From the NCBI RefSeq assembly GCF_000284375.1, contig NC_017249.1, positions 2,024,001 through 2,088,000 of the forward strand: 64,000 nucleotides of DNA. Direction: 5' to 3'. The position numbers and the translations under genes were made by a program. A model generated the notes under the pieces. That model saw only the letters and a program-made list of their open reading frames with translations, did no database searches and had not been told where the DNA came from. Source of the DNA: Bradyrhizobium japonicum USDA 6 (GTDB taxonomy: Bacteria; Pseudomonadota; Alphaproteobacteria; Rhizobiales; Xanthobacteraceae). Positions 19,243 through 26,950 of the stretch are shown here, piece after piece (position 1 is the stretch's first letter; the number at the start of each line of letters is the position of its first letter).

Positions 19243-19584
19243 CTAAACCGGCTGCGCCATCCATCCGAACAGACGTCGCATCAATCCCGGCCGCCGTGGC
19301 AATTTCGGCGGGCCGTCCGACGCCAGCACGCGTTTGAAGAAGTAGTCCAGGAACACCATGTCGTTCGGCTCGGTGACGGTGAATTTCTCGTCGCCGAAGA
19401 ACACGCTGTAATTATAGAAGAACGGGCCCATGAGCGGGATCGTCGCGGTCGAGGCATAGTCCTTGGAGATGACGAACTCCGCGGGATCGAGCCCGTGCTC
19501 GCGCATCGCCTGCTCGACCAGCGGCAGCTTGCGCATGAACTGGGCGGAGAAGCCGCCGACGGTGGATTGCAGGATGATCGACAC
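19243..19584 (-). CDS. Conserved hypothetical protein
   Basis: A 113-residue protein if the GTG at 19584 is used, giving the start MSIILQSTVGGFSAQF; an ATG at 19623 gives a 13-residue longer form. It contains aromatic-rich segments (GPFFYNYSVFFGDEKF, NDMVFLDYFFKRV) but no membrane helix or catalytic motif. I recognise no family. The gene is convergent with the amidase, with 7 bp between stops. Confidence 0.6.
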   Translation of the reverse strand: MSIILQSTVGGFSAQFMRKLPLVEQAMREHGLDPAEFVISKDYASTATIPLMGPFFYNYSVFFGDEKFTVTEPNDMVFLDYFFKRVLASDGPPKLPRRPGLMRRLFGWMAQPV

Positions 19585-19738
19585 GGTTGGTGTCCGTTCG
19601 GTTGAGGCCGCCGGCCCGATCATTCTGGGTCGGTCGACCGGACGCGCGGGTTCAAGGCAAGCCCGCTTCTACGTCGGCCAGGGGGAGGAGACCGTGATGG
19701 CGGTCTCACAGGCTTCTCTGCCGACCCCAGCCACAGCT

Positions 19739-19853
19739 GTCATCGCCCGGTTTAACCGGGCGATCCAGTATTCCAGAGGCCTTCGTTGGAGATTCGCTCT
19801 CGCGATTGGCGCTGCGGCGTACTGGATGCCCCCGGTCAAGCCGGGGCATGACA
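19739..19853. repeat. Dispersed palindromic repeat, copy B
   Basis: It has the same ends as the element at 14571-14694: GTCATCGCCCGG...CCGGGCGATCCAGTAT at the left and GGCGTACTGGATG...CCGGGGCATGAC at the right. The two halves are inverted relative to each other, each with its own internal hairpin. The centre differs from copy A. Confidence 0.75.
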
Positions 19854-19934
19854 CCGAGTGTAGGGGCCGCACGTCGCATCACTTGGACGAAGCATGGCGC
19901 ATGGCGCCCCTCTCGAACAGCGCATTGCCATGAA

Positions 19935-19962
19935 CAAAAAAGCCGGCGTTGCCGCCGGCTTT
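19935..19962 (-). terminator. Intrinsic terminator of rpoH
   Basis: On the minus strand AAAGCCGGC/GCCGGCTTT forms a stem followed by a run of T residues. It lies about 45 bp after the rpoH stop. The flanking A and T runs would let it work in both directions. Confidence 0.78.
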
Positions 19963-20007
19963 CTGCTTCTTGTCGATCCGCCAATATCTATCGCGAAAAA
20001 AGCCCGC

Positions 20008-20907
20008 TTAATGCGCGGCTTCCAGCGCGGCCTGTTCCGCCCGTGCAATCGTGCCCTTGACCGCGGCCTGCACCTTTTCAAAGGCGCGGACTTCGATCTG
20101 GCGCACGCGCTCGCGCGACACGCCGAACTCGGCGGCAAGGTCTTCCAACGTCATCGGCTCATCGGCGAGGCGGCGAGCCTCGAAGATGCGGCGTTCGCGC
20201 GGGTTGAGCACGCCCATCGCGCCGTTCAGCGCGTCACGGCGTTCGTCATACTCCTCGTGCTCGGCCAGCATGGCTTCCTGGTTGGGCGTGTTGTCGACCA
20301 GCCAGTCCTGCCACTCGCCGGCTTCGCCGTCATCGCGGATCGGAGCGTTGAGCGACGCGTCGCCACCGAGGCGGCGGTTCATGTCGATCACGTCCTGATC
20401 GGTGACGCCGAGGCGCTTGGCAATGATCTTCACCTGGTCGGGGCGGAGATCGCCCTCGTCCAGCGCGTTGATCTTGCTCTTGGCCTTGCGCAGGTTGAAG
20501 AACAGCTTCTTCTGGTTCGCGGTGGTGCCCATCTTCACGAGCGACCAGGAACGCAGGATGTACTCTTGAATCGACGCCTTGATCCACCACATCGCGTAGG
20601 TGGCGAGACGGAACCCCTTTTCGGGTTCGAAACGCTTCACCGCCTGCATGAGGCCGACATTGCCTTCCGAGACGACCTCGGAGATCGGCAGGCCGTAGCC
20701 GCGATAGCCCATGGCGATCTTGGCCACGAGGCGGAGATGGCTGGTGACGAGTTGGTGTGCCGCGTCGCGATCGTCATGCTCACGCCAACGCTTGGCGAGC
20801 ATGTATTCCTGCTGGGGTTCCAGCATCGGGAACTTACGGATCTCGGCGAGGTAGCGAGAAAGGCCGGATTCTCCATTGAGGACCGGCAAAGCAGCGGTAC
20901 GGGCCAT
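20008..20907 (-). CDS. rpoH: Heat-shock sigma factor RpoH (sigma-32)
   Basis: A 299-residue sigma-32. Region 2 contains VSEGNVGLMQAVKRFEPEKGFRLATYAMWWIKASIQEYIL, of which the AMWWIKA helix reads the -10. The family-specific RpoH box QKKLFFNLR is intact near residue 130. Region 4 ends in FGVSRERVRQIEVRAFEKV. The ATG at 20907 is chosen because GGAGGG lies 7 bp upstream; a longer in-frame start at 20922 lacks this. A second RpoH lies at 55166. Such paralogues are common in rhizobia, where they divide heat and other stress responses. Confidence 0.96.
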   Translation of the reverse strand: MARTAALPVLNGESGLSRYLAEIRKFPMLEPQQEYMLAKRWREHDDRDAAHQLVTSHLRLVAKIAMGYRGYGLPISEVVSEGNVGLMQAVKRFEPEKGFRLATYAMWWIKASIQEYILRSWSLVKMGTTANQKKLFFNLRKAKSKINALDEGDLRPDQVKIIAKRLGVTDQDVIDMNRRLGGDASLNAPIRDDGEAGEWQDWLVDNTPNQEAMLAEHEEYDERRDALNGAMGVLNPRERRIFEARRLADEPMTLEDLAAEFGVSRERVRQIEVRAFEKVQAAVKGTIARAEQAALEAAH

Positions 20908-21123
20908 GATGAAGCCCTCCAAGGTTCAGGCCCCCGATAGCGGCGGGCCAGGCAGACGACCGCTGTGTTAAAGCCGGCCGTAGCTGCGATGTTCCGTTGG
21001 TCATTTCCAACGCAAGCGCAATATACCCCATGGGGTGTCAAAAAGGGAAGGATTGCTGACGTCACGTCCCCGTGTGGCAGCTATAACTTTTTGTAATGTA
21101 ACGATTTTCCAAGGCGGCCTGCG

Positions 21124-22131
21124 TCATAGCGCCGCTTTCAGGGCGCCCTGAAGGAGAAGCAAATCCTTCGGCAGGGGCGCTTCCCAGTGGAGTAATTCTC
21201 CGGTCCTCGGGTGTTCCAATACCAGCAAATAGGCATGCAGGGCCTGCCGCCCAAGCATGGCGAGAGTCGCCTGCGACTCGGGGCCGAGGTGGTTCGCCTT
21301 GGTCTTGAAATGCGGTCCGTAGACTGCGTCGCCCATCAGGGGATGGCCGATATGGGCGAGGTGGACGCGGATCTGGTGGGTGCGTCCGGTCTCGAGCTCG
21401 CAGGCGAGCAGGGAGGCGATCGGCTTGCCGTCACGCCCTGCAAAACTCTCCAGAAGCTCCCAATGCGTCACCGCATCGCGGCCGCCCTGGCGCACCGCCA
21501 TCTTCTCGCGCGCGTATGGGTGGCGGTCGATCGGCGCATCGACGGTGCCGCGATGGCGTCCCGGCAGTCCCCAGGCGAAGGCCATGTAGCCGCGGCGCAT
21601 CGCGCCCGTCCGGCCGTGGTCGGCGAATTGCGCGGTGAGCGAGGCATGGGCGAGGTCGTTCTTGGCGACCACCATCAGCCCGGTCGTGTCCTTATCGAGC
21701 CGGTGCACGATGCCGGGCCTGCGTACCCCGCCGATGCCGGAGAGCGAGCCGCCGCAATGGGCGATCAGCGCATTCACCAGCGTGCCGGTCTCGTGGCCGG
21801 CCGCGGGGTGGACGACGAGGCCCTTCGGCTTGTTGAGGACCACGATGTCGTCGTCCTCAAACACGATATCCAGCGCGATATCCTCGCCCTTGGGCTCCGG
21901 CGGGGCCGCCTCCGGCACGTCGATTGTGATCGTATCGCCGGATGTGACGTGATAAGCGGGGTCCCGGATCGGGGCGTCCCTGAGGCTCACCGCGCCCGCC
22001 AAAATCAGGGCTTTCAGCCTCGATCGCGACAGGTCGGTGAGGTGCGCCGCCAGCACGCGGTCGAGCCGGGCCGAGCCCTCGTCGCCGGCGACGACAACTT
22101 CCAACCTTTGCGCAGAGCCTGAGCTATCCAT
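21124..22131 (-). CDS. RluD-type 23S rRNA pseudouridine synthase
   Basis: A 335-residue RluA/RluD-family enzyme that isomerises uridine to pseudouridine in 23S rRNA. An S4 RNA-binding domain covers about residues 15-75 (ARLDRVLAAHL, LSRSRLKALILAGAV). The catalytic Asp is in GIVHRLDKDTTGLMVVAKN near residue 140. The C-terminal part has ELETGRTHQIRVHLAHIGHPLMGDAVYG. The ATG at 22131 overlaps the ATG of the divergent gene at 22130 within a CATG, so neither has a separate leader outside the other's coding region. Confidence 0.93.
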   Translation of the reverse strand: MDSSGSAQRLEVVVAGDEGSARLDRVLAAHLTDLSRSRLKALILAGAVSLRDAPIRDPAYHVTSGDTITIDVPEAAPPEPKGEDIALDIVFEDDDIVVLNKPKGLVVHPAAGHETGTLVNALIAHCGGSLSGIGGVRRPGIVHRLDKDTTGLMVVAKNDLAHASLTAQFADHGRTGAMRRGYMAFAWGLPGRHRGTVDAPIDRHPYAREKMAVRQGGRDAVTHWELLESFAGRDGKPIASLLACELETGRTHQIRVHLAHIGHPLMGDAVYGPHFKTKANHLGPESQATLAMLGRQALHAYLLVLEHPRTGELLHWEAPLPKDLLLLQGALKAAL

Positions 22132-22474
22132 GACGACGTCTGATACCGCTGTTCCCGAACCGAGCCCCGAGCAGGCCGCGCTGTTCGCGCGGGTGCGGCG
22201 GATGATGCTGATCGCGGGGTTGACCACGGCGCTGGCAATCTGCGCCGTCCTGATCGCGGTGGGCTACCGCCTTTTCAAGTCGGAGGGAAGGGCGTCCGAA
22301 ATGGTCGGCGACGTCACCGCCGCCCTGCCCAAGGGCGCCAGGATCGTCTCGACCGGGGTCGCCGGCGACCGCCTCGTGGTCACGCTGGACGTGGGCGGCG
22401 TCATCGAGATCCGCACCTTCGACGCCCACACCCTGAAGCCGGTCGGGAAGCTGAAATTTGCCAATGAGCCGTAA
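22130..22474 (+). CDS. Small single-pass membrane protein
   Basis: A 114-residue protein. Residues 1-25 are cytoplasmic and acidic/polar, about 28-50 form one transmembrane helix (IAGLTTALAICAVLIAVGY), and the rest is a short periplasmic domain with LPKGARIVSTGVAGDRLVVTLDVGG. No known domain is recognised. Its start codon overlaps that of the divergent rRNA modification gene. The tRNA-Glu gene begins 57 bp after its stop. Confidence 0.68.
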   Translation: MTTSDTAVPEPSPEQAALFARVRRMMLIAGLTTALAICAVLIAVGYRLFKSEGRASEMVGDVTAALPKGARIVSTGVAGDRLVVTLDVGGVIEIRTFDAHTLKPVGKLKFANEP

Positions 22475-22531
22475 AAGGCTCGCTCGGGTCCTTGCGGCGG
22501 ACAAATTTCGAGGTTATTGGCTAGCCCTCAC

Positions 22532-22606
22532 GCTCCCTTCGTCTAGCGGTTAGGACGCGGCCCTCTCAAGGCTGAAACAGGGGTTCGATTCCCCTAGGGA
22601 GCGCCA
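22532..22606 (+). tRNA. tRNA-Glu (anticodon CTC)
   Basis: The cloverleaf folds fully. The acceptor stem GCTCCCT pairs with AGGGAGC, the anticodon arm is CGGCC-CTCTCAA-GGCTG with anticodon CTC, and the T arm GGGG-TTCGATT-CCCC is standard. The CCA end is encoded. The gene borders the accessory region to its right, a typical integration target, but no repeat of its 3' end was found in this window. Confidence 0.96.
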
Positions 22607-22997
22607 GCAAACTCAGGCACTTAGGTCGCCATCGGCCACGTTCGTTGAATATTGGTTGAATAAGACGCTGGTGAACAGCGGCGAACGCTTGGGGAATTTG
22701 CCTGCCGACATTTGGCAGACTGGCCTCGGCGCAATGCCTCGCTGTGGCTGGCGCATTCGCGAAAAATTTCCTCGTCGCCCTTTTTGTGTCCGGGAATATT
22801 CAAACCGCCGCTGACGTGCGCTGTCGTACGCGAGCGCCCTCGGATGCTCGCATTGACGTTGCTCATCGCACAATCAACCCTTCCGTCGAGCTTTGCGCAA
22901 ATCGGAGGGACACGTGAGATACAATCGACGAGAGAAAATTGGCGGACAACAGTCACAAGTCACCCCATCTGATCCGAAAGCCGCAGAACCGAGCACG
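22607..22997. other. Spacer between tRNA-Glu and the island
   Basis: These 391 bases sit where a tRNA-targeting integrase would normally end. Open frames on the minus strand (to about 22956) show no tyrosine-recombinase signature (no R..HxxR..Y pattern). I regard the stretch as non-coding or as an unrecognisable relic. Confidence 0.35.
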
Positions 22998-23183
22998 ATG
23001 CCATTCGCCCAGCGGCTCACCTGCACGATCGACGATGCATGCGAAGTGACCGGCTTGGGACGGACGAAGCTTTACGAGTTGATAGGAGCTCGCCGTATCG
23101 CCACGACAACGATCGGACGTCGGCGACTCGTAGTGGTACGCTCACTTCTGGTGCTCCTTGACACCAACATGTCGAACAGATGA
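22998..23183 (+). CDS. AlpA/excisionase-type helix-turn-helix protein
   Basis: A 61-residue protein with the pattern of MerR-like excisionase/AlpA DNA-binding domains: TIDDACEVTGLGRTKLYELIGARRIATTTIGRRRLV, a short helix-turn-helix followed by a beta wing (residues about 11-46). Such proteins control excision or expression of integrated elements. It is the first gene right of tRNA-Glu, which supports the region being a mobile island. No partner integrase is visible nearby. Confidence 0.75.
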   Translation: MPFAQRLTCTIDDACEVTGLGRTKLYELIGARRIATTTIGRRRLVVVRSLLVLLDTNMSNR

Positions 23184-23326
23184 ACGTGCGTGATACCCTT
23201 GAAGGCGTGCGAGAACTATCTCGCGATTTGTGTGTATTGGTCTGGGCGTTTCTGATGCGAAACTGGTGATGTGACACATCACTCAGATCGAGGAATGTGC
23301 GCGCCGCCTGTCGCATGCCGAGTGAT

Positions 23327-26300
23327 TCAGGAACCGACCCGGTCAATGAGCGGACCATCTTCTCCGATGGCACGGAAGCGGTAAAAGCGAACGCTGTCTT
23401 GCAAATAGTTGAATTTCTGGCGCGCGAGCTGGAAGAACTTCTCGTCGCAGGTCGAGATGATGAATTGCCGGGTGCCGAAGTCTGACTTCAGCAGACCCAT
23501 GATGAGATCCAACAGCGCATAGATATTGAGATCGTCGAAATGCGTGACGGGATCATCAAGAAAGACCGGCGCCAGCGACGACCAGTTTTGTCCGCTGCAG
23601 GCCGTCAGGAAGAGACCGAGTTGCAGCGTTTGCTTCTGGGATTCGCTGAAATAGTCGACGGGCCGCAGCTCGACGCCATGCCGCTTGACTGTGACCGAGA
23701 TATCGGACCTGCGATTGACGATCTCGACGTCGTCGAAGCCGTAGACCGATCGAAGCCGGCGCTGAATGACCGATGTCCGCGGGCCGTATTGGCGCGTGAA
23801 GTTGGCGATGGCCGCAGCCTGTTCGTCAGACAGAATCTTCTCGATCGCAGCGAAGTAATCCCGCCAGGGCTTGCACGCGGCACGCGACGCCTTCTTCTCG
23901 GCGATGAGCTTTTCTTTCGTCGCGATGGTCGATTCAAGCCGGGCGAGCGCGGCGGCGGTTGTCGCGGCATCGAGGCCGATCTCGGCACTTGCAACACGCT
24001 GGTGCAGGGCGCGCAGGCGGGCAAGCGCCTGGGTTTCTTCCCCCAGTTTTCCGAGCAATTCCTGCTCGTCGGAATCTTCCGGTAAACCGGCGTCGGCAAG
24101 CCGCGCGATGATGGCCTTGCGTGCTTGTTCGTTCTCGTTTGCGCTCCTGCGGAGGATCGGGAGTTGGCCTGCGAGCTCCCCGAGAATACGTGACTCCGCA
24201 TCGAGCAGTCCCTGCAGCCTTGTCTGTTCCTGTGTTGCGGCATCGTGAGATTGGCGAAGCTCATCGAGTAGCCCCAAGCGATCGTGCTCCGCATTATTCA
24301 ACTCACCATCGTTCGAATCCAACGTCACGCCACTCAAGCGCGGGTCGCTACGTAATGTCGTGAGCCCCTTGCGAATTCGCTCCAGTTCCGTATTGACCGC
24401 GGTCCTCGCCGACTCTTGCTGGGCGATCGACTTGGTGAGCGCATCGAGGGCGGCCTTTGCCGCATCGGCAGCATCCGCAGCCGCCTTCACGGCAGCATTG
24501 CTGCCTTCTATCTCCTGGCGTGCTTCGGTGGAATTGATCGCAGTCTGCCGGCTCAATTCAGTCAAACCGGCAGATGCATTCAGACCGAGACCATTTGCCG
24601 TGTTCGTCCAGACATTAATCTCGCGATCACGGACGATGCGATCGTTTGCGAGTTGGCTCAATTGCGTTTGAATGGACTTTTGCGCCTCACGATTTCCGGA
24701 GAGCTGGCGGGTGATTTCCTGGATACGCTGCCGCAGCCCAGCGAGTTCGGTGCGTGCCGTCCCCGCGCTGTCGAGTGTCATCTGCCCCTGGATATGACGG
24801 ACGAGCTCGTCCTGATTTCCGTGATCGACGCCGCACAGCGGACAGTTGCCGTCCGTGATATGCTTTTGCAGCTGGGAAAGTAATTGTCGCAGCTCGGACT
24901 GGCTGCGATCGGCATCGGCGATCACCCGCTCGAGGGCTGTCTGCTGTGGGGTACTCGCATCCAGTTGCGCTTGCAGCGTTGGCTCTTCCGCCCGCAACTC
25001 CAGCAAGGTCTGGTTCAGGGTCGTTTCCTGCTGCCTGATTTCGGCGAGACGGTCGGTGCTTGCCTTCCACGGACCCAAGGCCGCACGAAGCGCTTCCAGA
25101 TCGGCGGAACGCTTCCTCGCCGCAGCCTGCCGTTCAACGGACATCGCGAGCTGATTGGATTTTTGCTGCAGGTCGGCCGAGGCGGTTGCGGACCGGTTGC
25201 GATCTGCGGCGATCGCCTCGGTCGCCCGATTGAGACGCTCGGTTTGGATATTGAGCGAGTTGAGCGCGGTCGCGTAGCCTGGGCGCTGATCGCGTACCCA
25301 TTTGAGATTGTCGAGCGCCGATTGAGCCTGCCGGATCTGGGCGGCGATCTCTGTAACGCGCTTGCGGACAACGTCCAGTTGCTGCTGAACGGACACTTTC
25401 GCTTGCTCGGCAGTCATCCTGCGAGCATCGCCCGCTTCGAGCTGCGCGCGCAGGTCCTTCCCTTCCTGGATGAGAGGGGGCAGCCGGACGACTTCTTTTC
25501 CAAGCTCGGAAAGAAGGGTGATCCTGCCCTCGCTTTCAGCGATGCGGGCTTCCAGCGCTGCTCGCCAGCCACGCGCTGTGGCGGCATCGATTGCGCCGGA
25601 ACCGGCGTCGACGCCGATTTCCTTCAACGCGGCGCGCAAATTGCGCAGCTCGGCATTGAGGGCACCGATGTTCGATTTATCCTTGATGGTACGACGAAGG
25701 CCATCGAGCTCGGACTTGTCCGTCTTCAAGGATGCCGTGGTGTCCGCTATCTCGGAAGAAAGCGCATCGAGGCTGTTCTCGAGTATCGTCACGATGTTGG
25801 CGGACTTTTTCAACGCGTTCTCATAATCCTCGAACGCCAGCATGCGCGAGACGATCTCGCGCGGCAGCGTGCAATGATCCTTGAAACTCTGCGTCAGCGC
25901 CTGATTGTCCTGACTGAACAGGTGGGAGGCACGGAACAAGCTGATAAGATTGTCGATCCGTTCGGCGACGGCGTCTCCGCTCTTCGTCAACTGCTTGAGG
26001 ATCGACTTACGGTCGGCCGCCGATCCGTCCAAGGTTGCGTGCGTCGCATCAGCGACAGTCCTGTCGATCGTGTGCGATGTTCCGTTGGATCGATATGTCA
26101 GGGAGACCCGGGCGTCTTCTGCTTCGCTGTCGAGATGCTTCGCGACCTCGCGGAAGTGATCGTTGCCGGTAACCTTTAAGCGTCCAATCGAACCGGTGAC
26201 ACCGAAGTCGATGGCATCGAAGAATGAAGTCTTGCCGAATCCGTTGGGTCCATAGAGCACCGTGATCTCGCTGCCGATCTCGAACGTCATCGGAGCGCGG

Positions 26301-26950
26301 TACGCCCGGAAGTTCTCGATCGTGACCGATTCCAGCAAGACAGGCGCGCCAGGCTGCTCGCCGGTGACCACAGATAGCGTGGCCACGCGTTTCGGTGCTT
26401 TCGGGCTTCCATACTCGTTAGCAAGACACGCTTCGACGATGCGTTCGGCACTTCGTTCGTGCTGAACCACGATATGCCGTGCCAGCGATGCCGGTACGTC
26501 CGATTGCTGAAGGAATGTTTGAGCCGAGGCCGGACGAAGGGCCGGCCCGTCAAGTTGCCTCAATGGCAGGAAGGGCAGCCGCGCGAGTGCGTTCCCGACG
26601 TGCTCGGTGAGCGGCACCACGAATTTGCGGCAAAAATAGACGTCGGTTTCGATGCGCGAAGCGAGCTGGTCAAGCTTGTCAGCGTCTGGCGATATGCAGA
26701 GCACGTAGGACAGATCGAATTGATCCCAGTCCTTCGATCGCTCGGCCTCGGCCTTGAATGCCTCGTAGGTTTCCTCGAATGTTGCGTGCGGATCGGAACC
26801 TGCAAAGGCAAAGGCGGCGACGACCCGATTGGTTAGCAGGATGGTGACGGGGAGACCATCTCCTGCCTCCAATACCGAGAGGGTGCCCCCCGGCACCTGA
26901 CCGAGGCACGCCTTCACCGCTTCCGCGTGACCTTCGCTAAGCGCCGACAT
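23327..26950 (-). CDS. SMC/Rad50-like coiled-coil ATPase with CxxC hook
   Basis: A 1207-residue protein. Residues 1 to about 205 form an unrecognised N-terminal domain. An ABC-type head follows: Walker A GPNGFGKTSFFDAI near 233, ABC signature-like YFSESQKQTLQLGLFL near 1105, Walker B APVFLDDPVTHFDDLN near 1130 and a final ISTCDEKFF switch. The middle is long coiled coil broken at about residue 700 by NCPLCGVDHG, a zinc-hook-type CxxC like that of Rad50 or RloC. The ATG at 26950 overlaps the upstream hydrolase gene by 14 bp, so the two are translationally coupled. A role in sensing DNA and driving the partner hydrolase is inferred. An in-frame ATG at 26992 is less likely. Confidence 0.85.
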   Translation of the reverse strand: MSALSEGHAEAVKACLGQVPGGTLSVLEAGDGLPVTILLTNRVVAAFAFAGSDPHATFEETYEAFKAEAERSKDWDQFDLSYVLCISPDADKLDQLASRIETDVYFCRKFVVPLTEHVGNALARLPFLPLRQLDGPALRPASAQTFLQQSDVPASLARHIVVQHERSAERIVEACLANEYGSPKAPKRVATLSVVTGEQPGAPVLLESVTIENFRAYRAPMTFEIGSEITVLYGPNGFGKTSFFDAIDFGVTGSIGRLKVTGNDHFREVAKHLDSEAEDARVSLTYRSNGTSHTIDRTVADATHATLDGSAADRKSILKQLTKSGDAVAERIDNLISLFRASHLFSQDNQALTQSFKDHCTLPREIVSRMLAFEDYENALKKSANIVTILENSLDALSSEIADTTASLKTDKSELDGLRRTIKDKSNIGALNAELRNLRAALKEIGVDAGSGAIDAATARGWRAALEARIAESEGRITLLSELGKEVVRLPPLIQEGKDLRAQLEAGDARRMTAEQAKVSVQQQLDVVRKRVTEIAAQIRQAQSALDNLKWVRDQRPGYATALNSLNIQTERLNRATEAIAADRNRSATASADLQQKSNQLAMSVERQAAARKRSADLEALRAALGPWKASTDRLAEIRQQETTLNQTLLELRAEEPTLQAQLDASTPQQTALERVIADADRSQSELRQLLSQLQKHITDGNCPLCGVDHGNQDELVRHIQGQMTLDSAGTARTELAGLRQRIQEITRQLSGNREAQKSIQTQLSQLANDRIVRDREINVWTNTANGLGLNASAGLTELSRQTAINSTEARQEIEGSNAAVKAAADAADAAKAALDALTKSIAQQESARTAVNTELERIRKGLTTLRSDPRLSGVTLDSNDGELNNAEHDRLGLLDELRQSHDAATQEQTRLQGLLDAESRILGELAGQLPILRRSANENEQARKAIIARLADAGLPEDSDEQELLGKLGEETQALARLRALHQRVASAEIGLDAATTAAALARLESTIATKEKLIAEKKASRAACKPWRDYFAAIEKILSDEQAAAIANFTRQYGPRTSVIQRRLRSVYGFDDVEIVNRRSDISVTVKRHGVELRPVDYFSESQKQTLQLGLFLTACSGQNWSSLAPVFLDDPVTHFDDLNIYALLDLIMGLLKSDFGTRQFIISTCDEKFFQLARQKFNYLQDSVRFYRFRAIGEDGPLIDRVGS

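Noticed and set aside
21013..21041. Sigma-70 promoter for rpoH (TTGACA on the minus strand at 21041)
   Set aside because: No -10 element occurs at a 16-18 bp distance; TATATT is only 10 bp away.
22607..22997. Integrase C-terminus next to tRNA-Glu
   Set aside because: The minus-strand frames contain no recombinase motif (no catalytic Tyr context or HxxR), so I cannot support an integrase.
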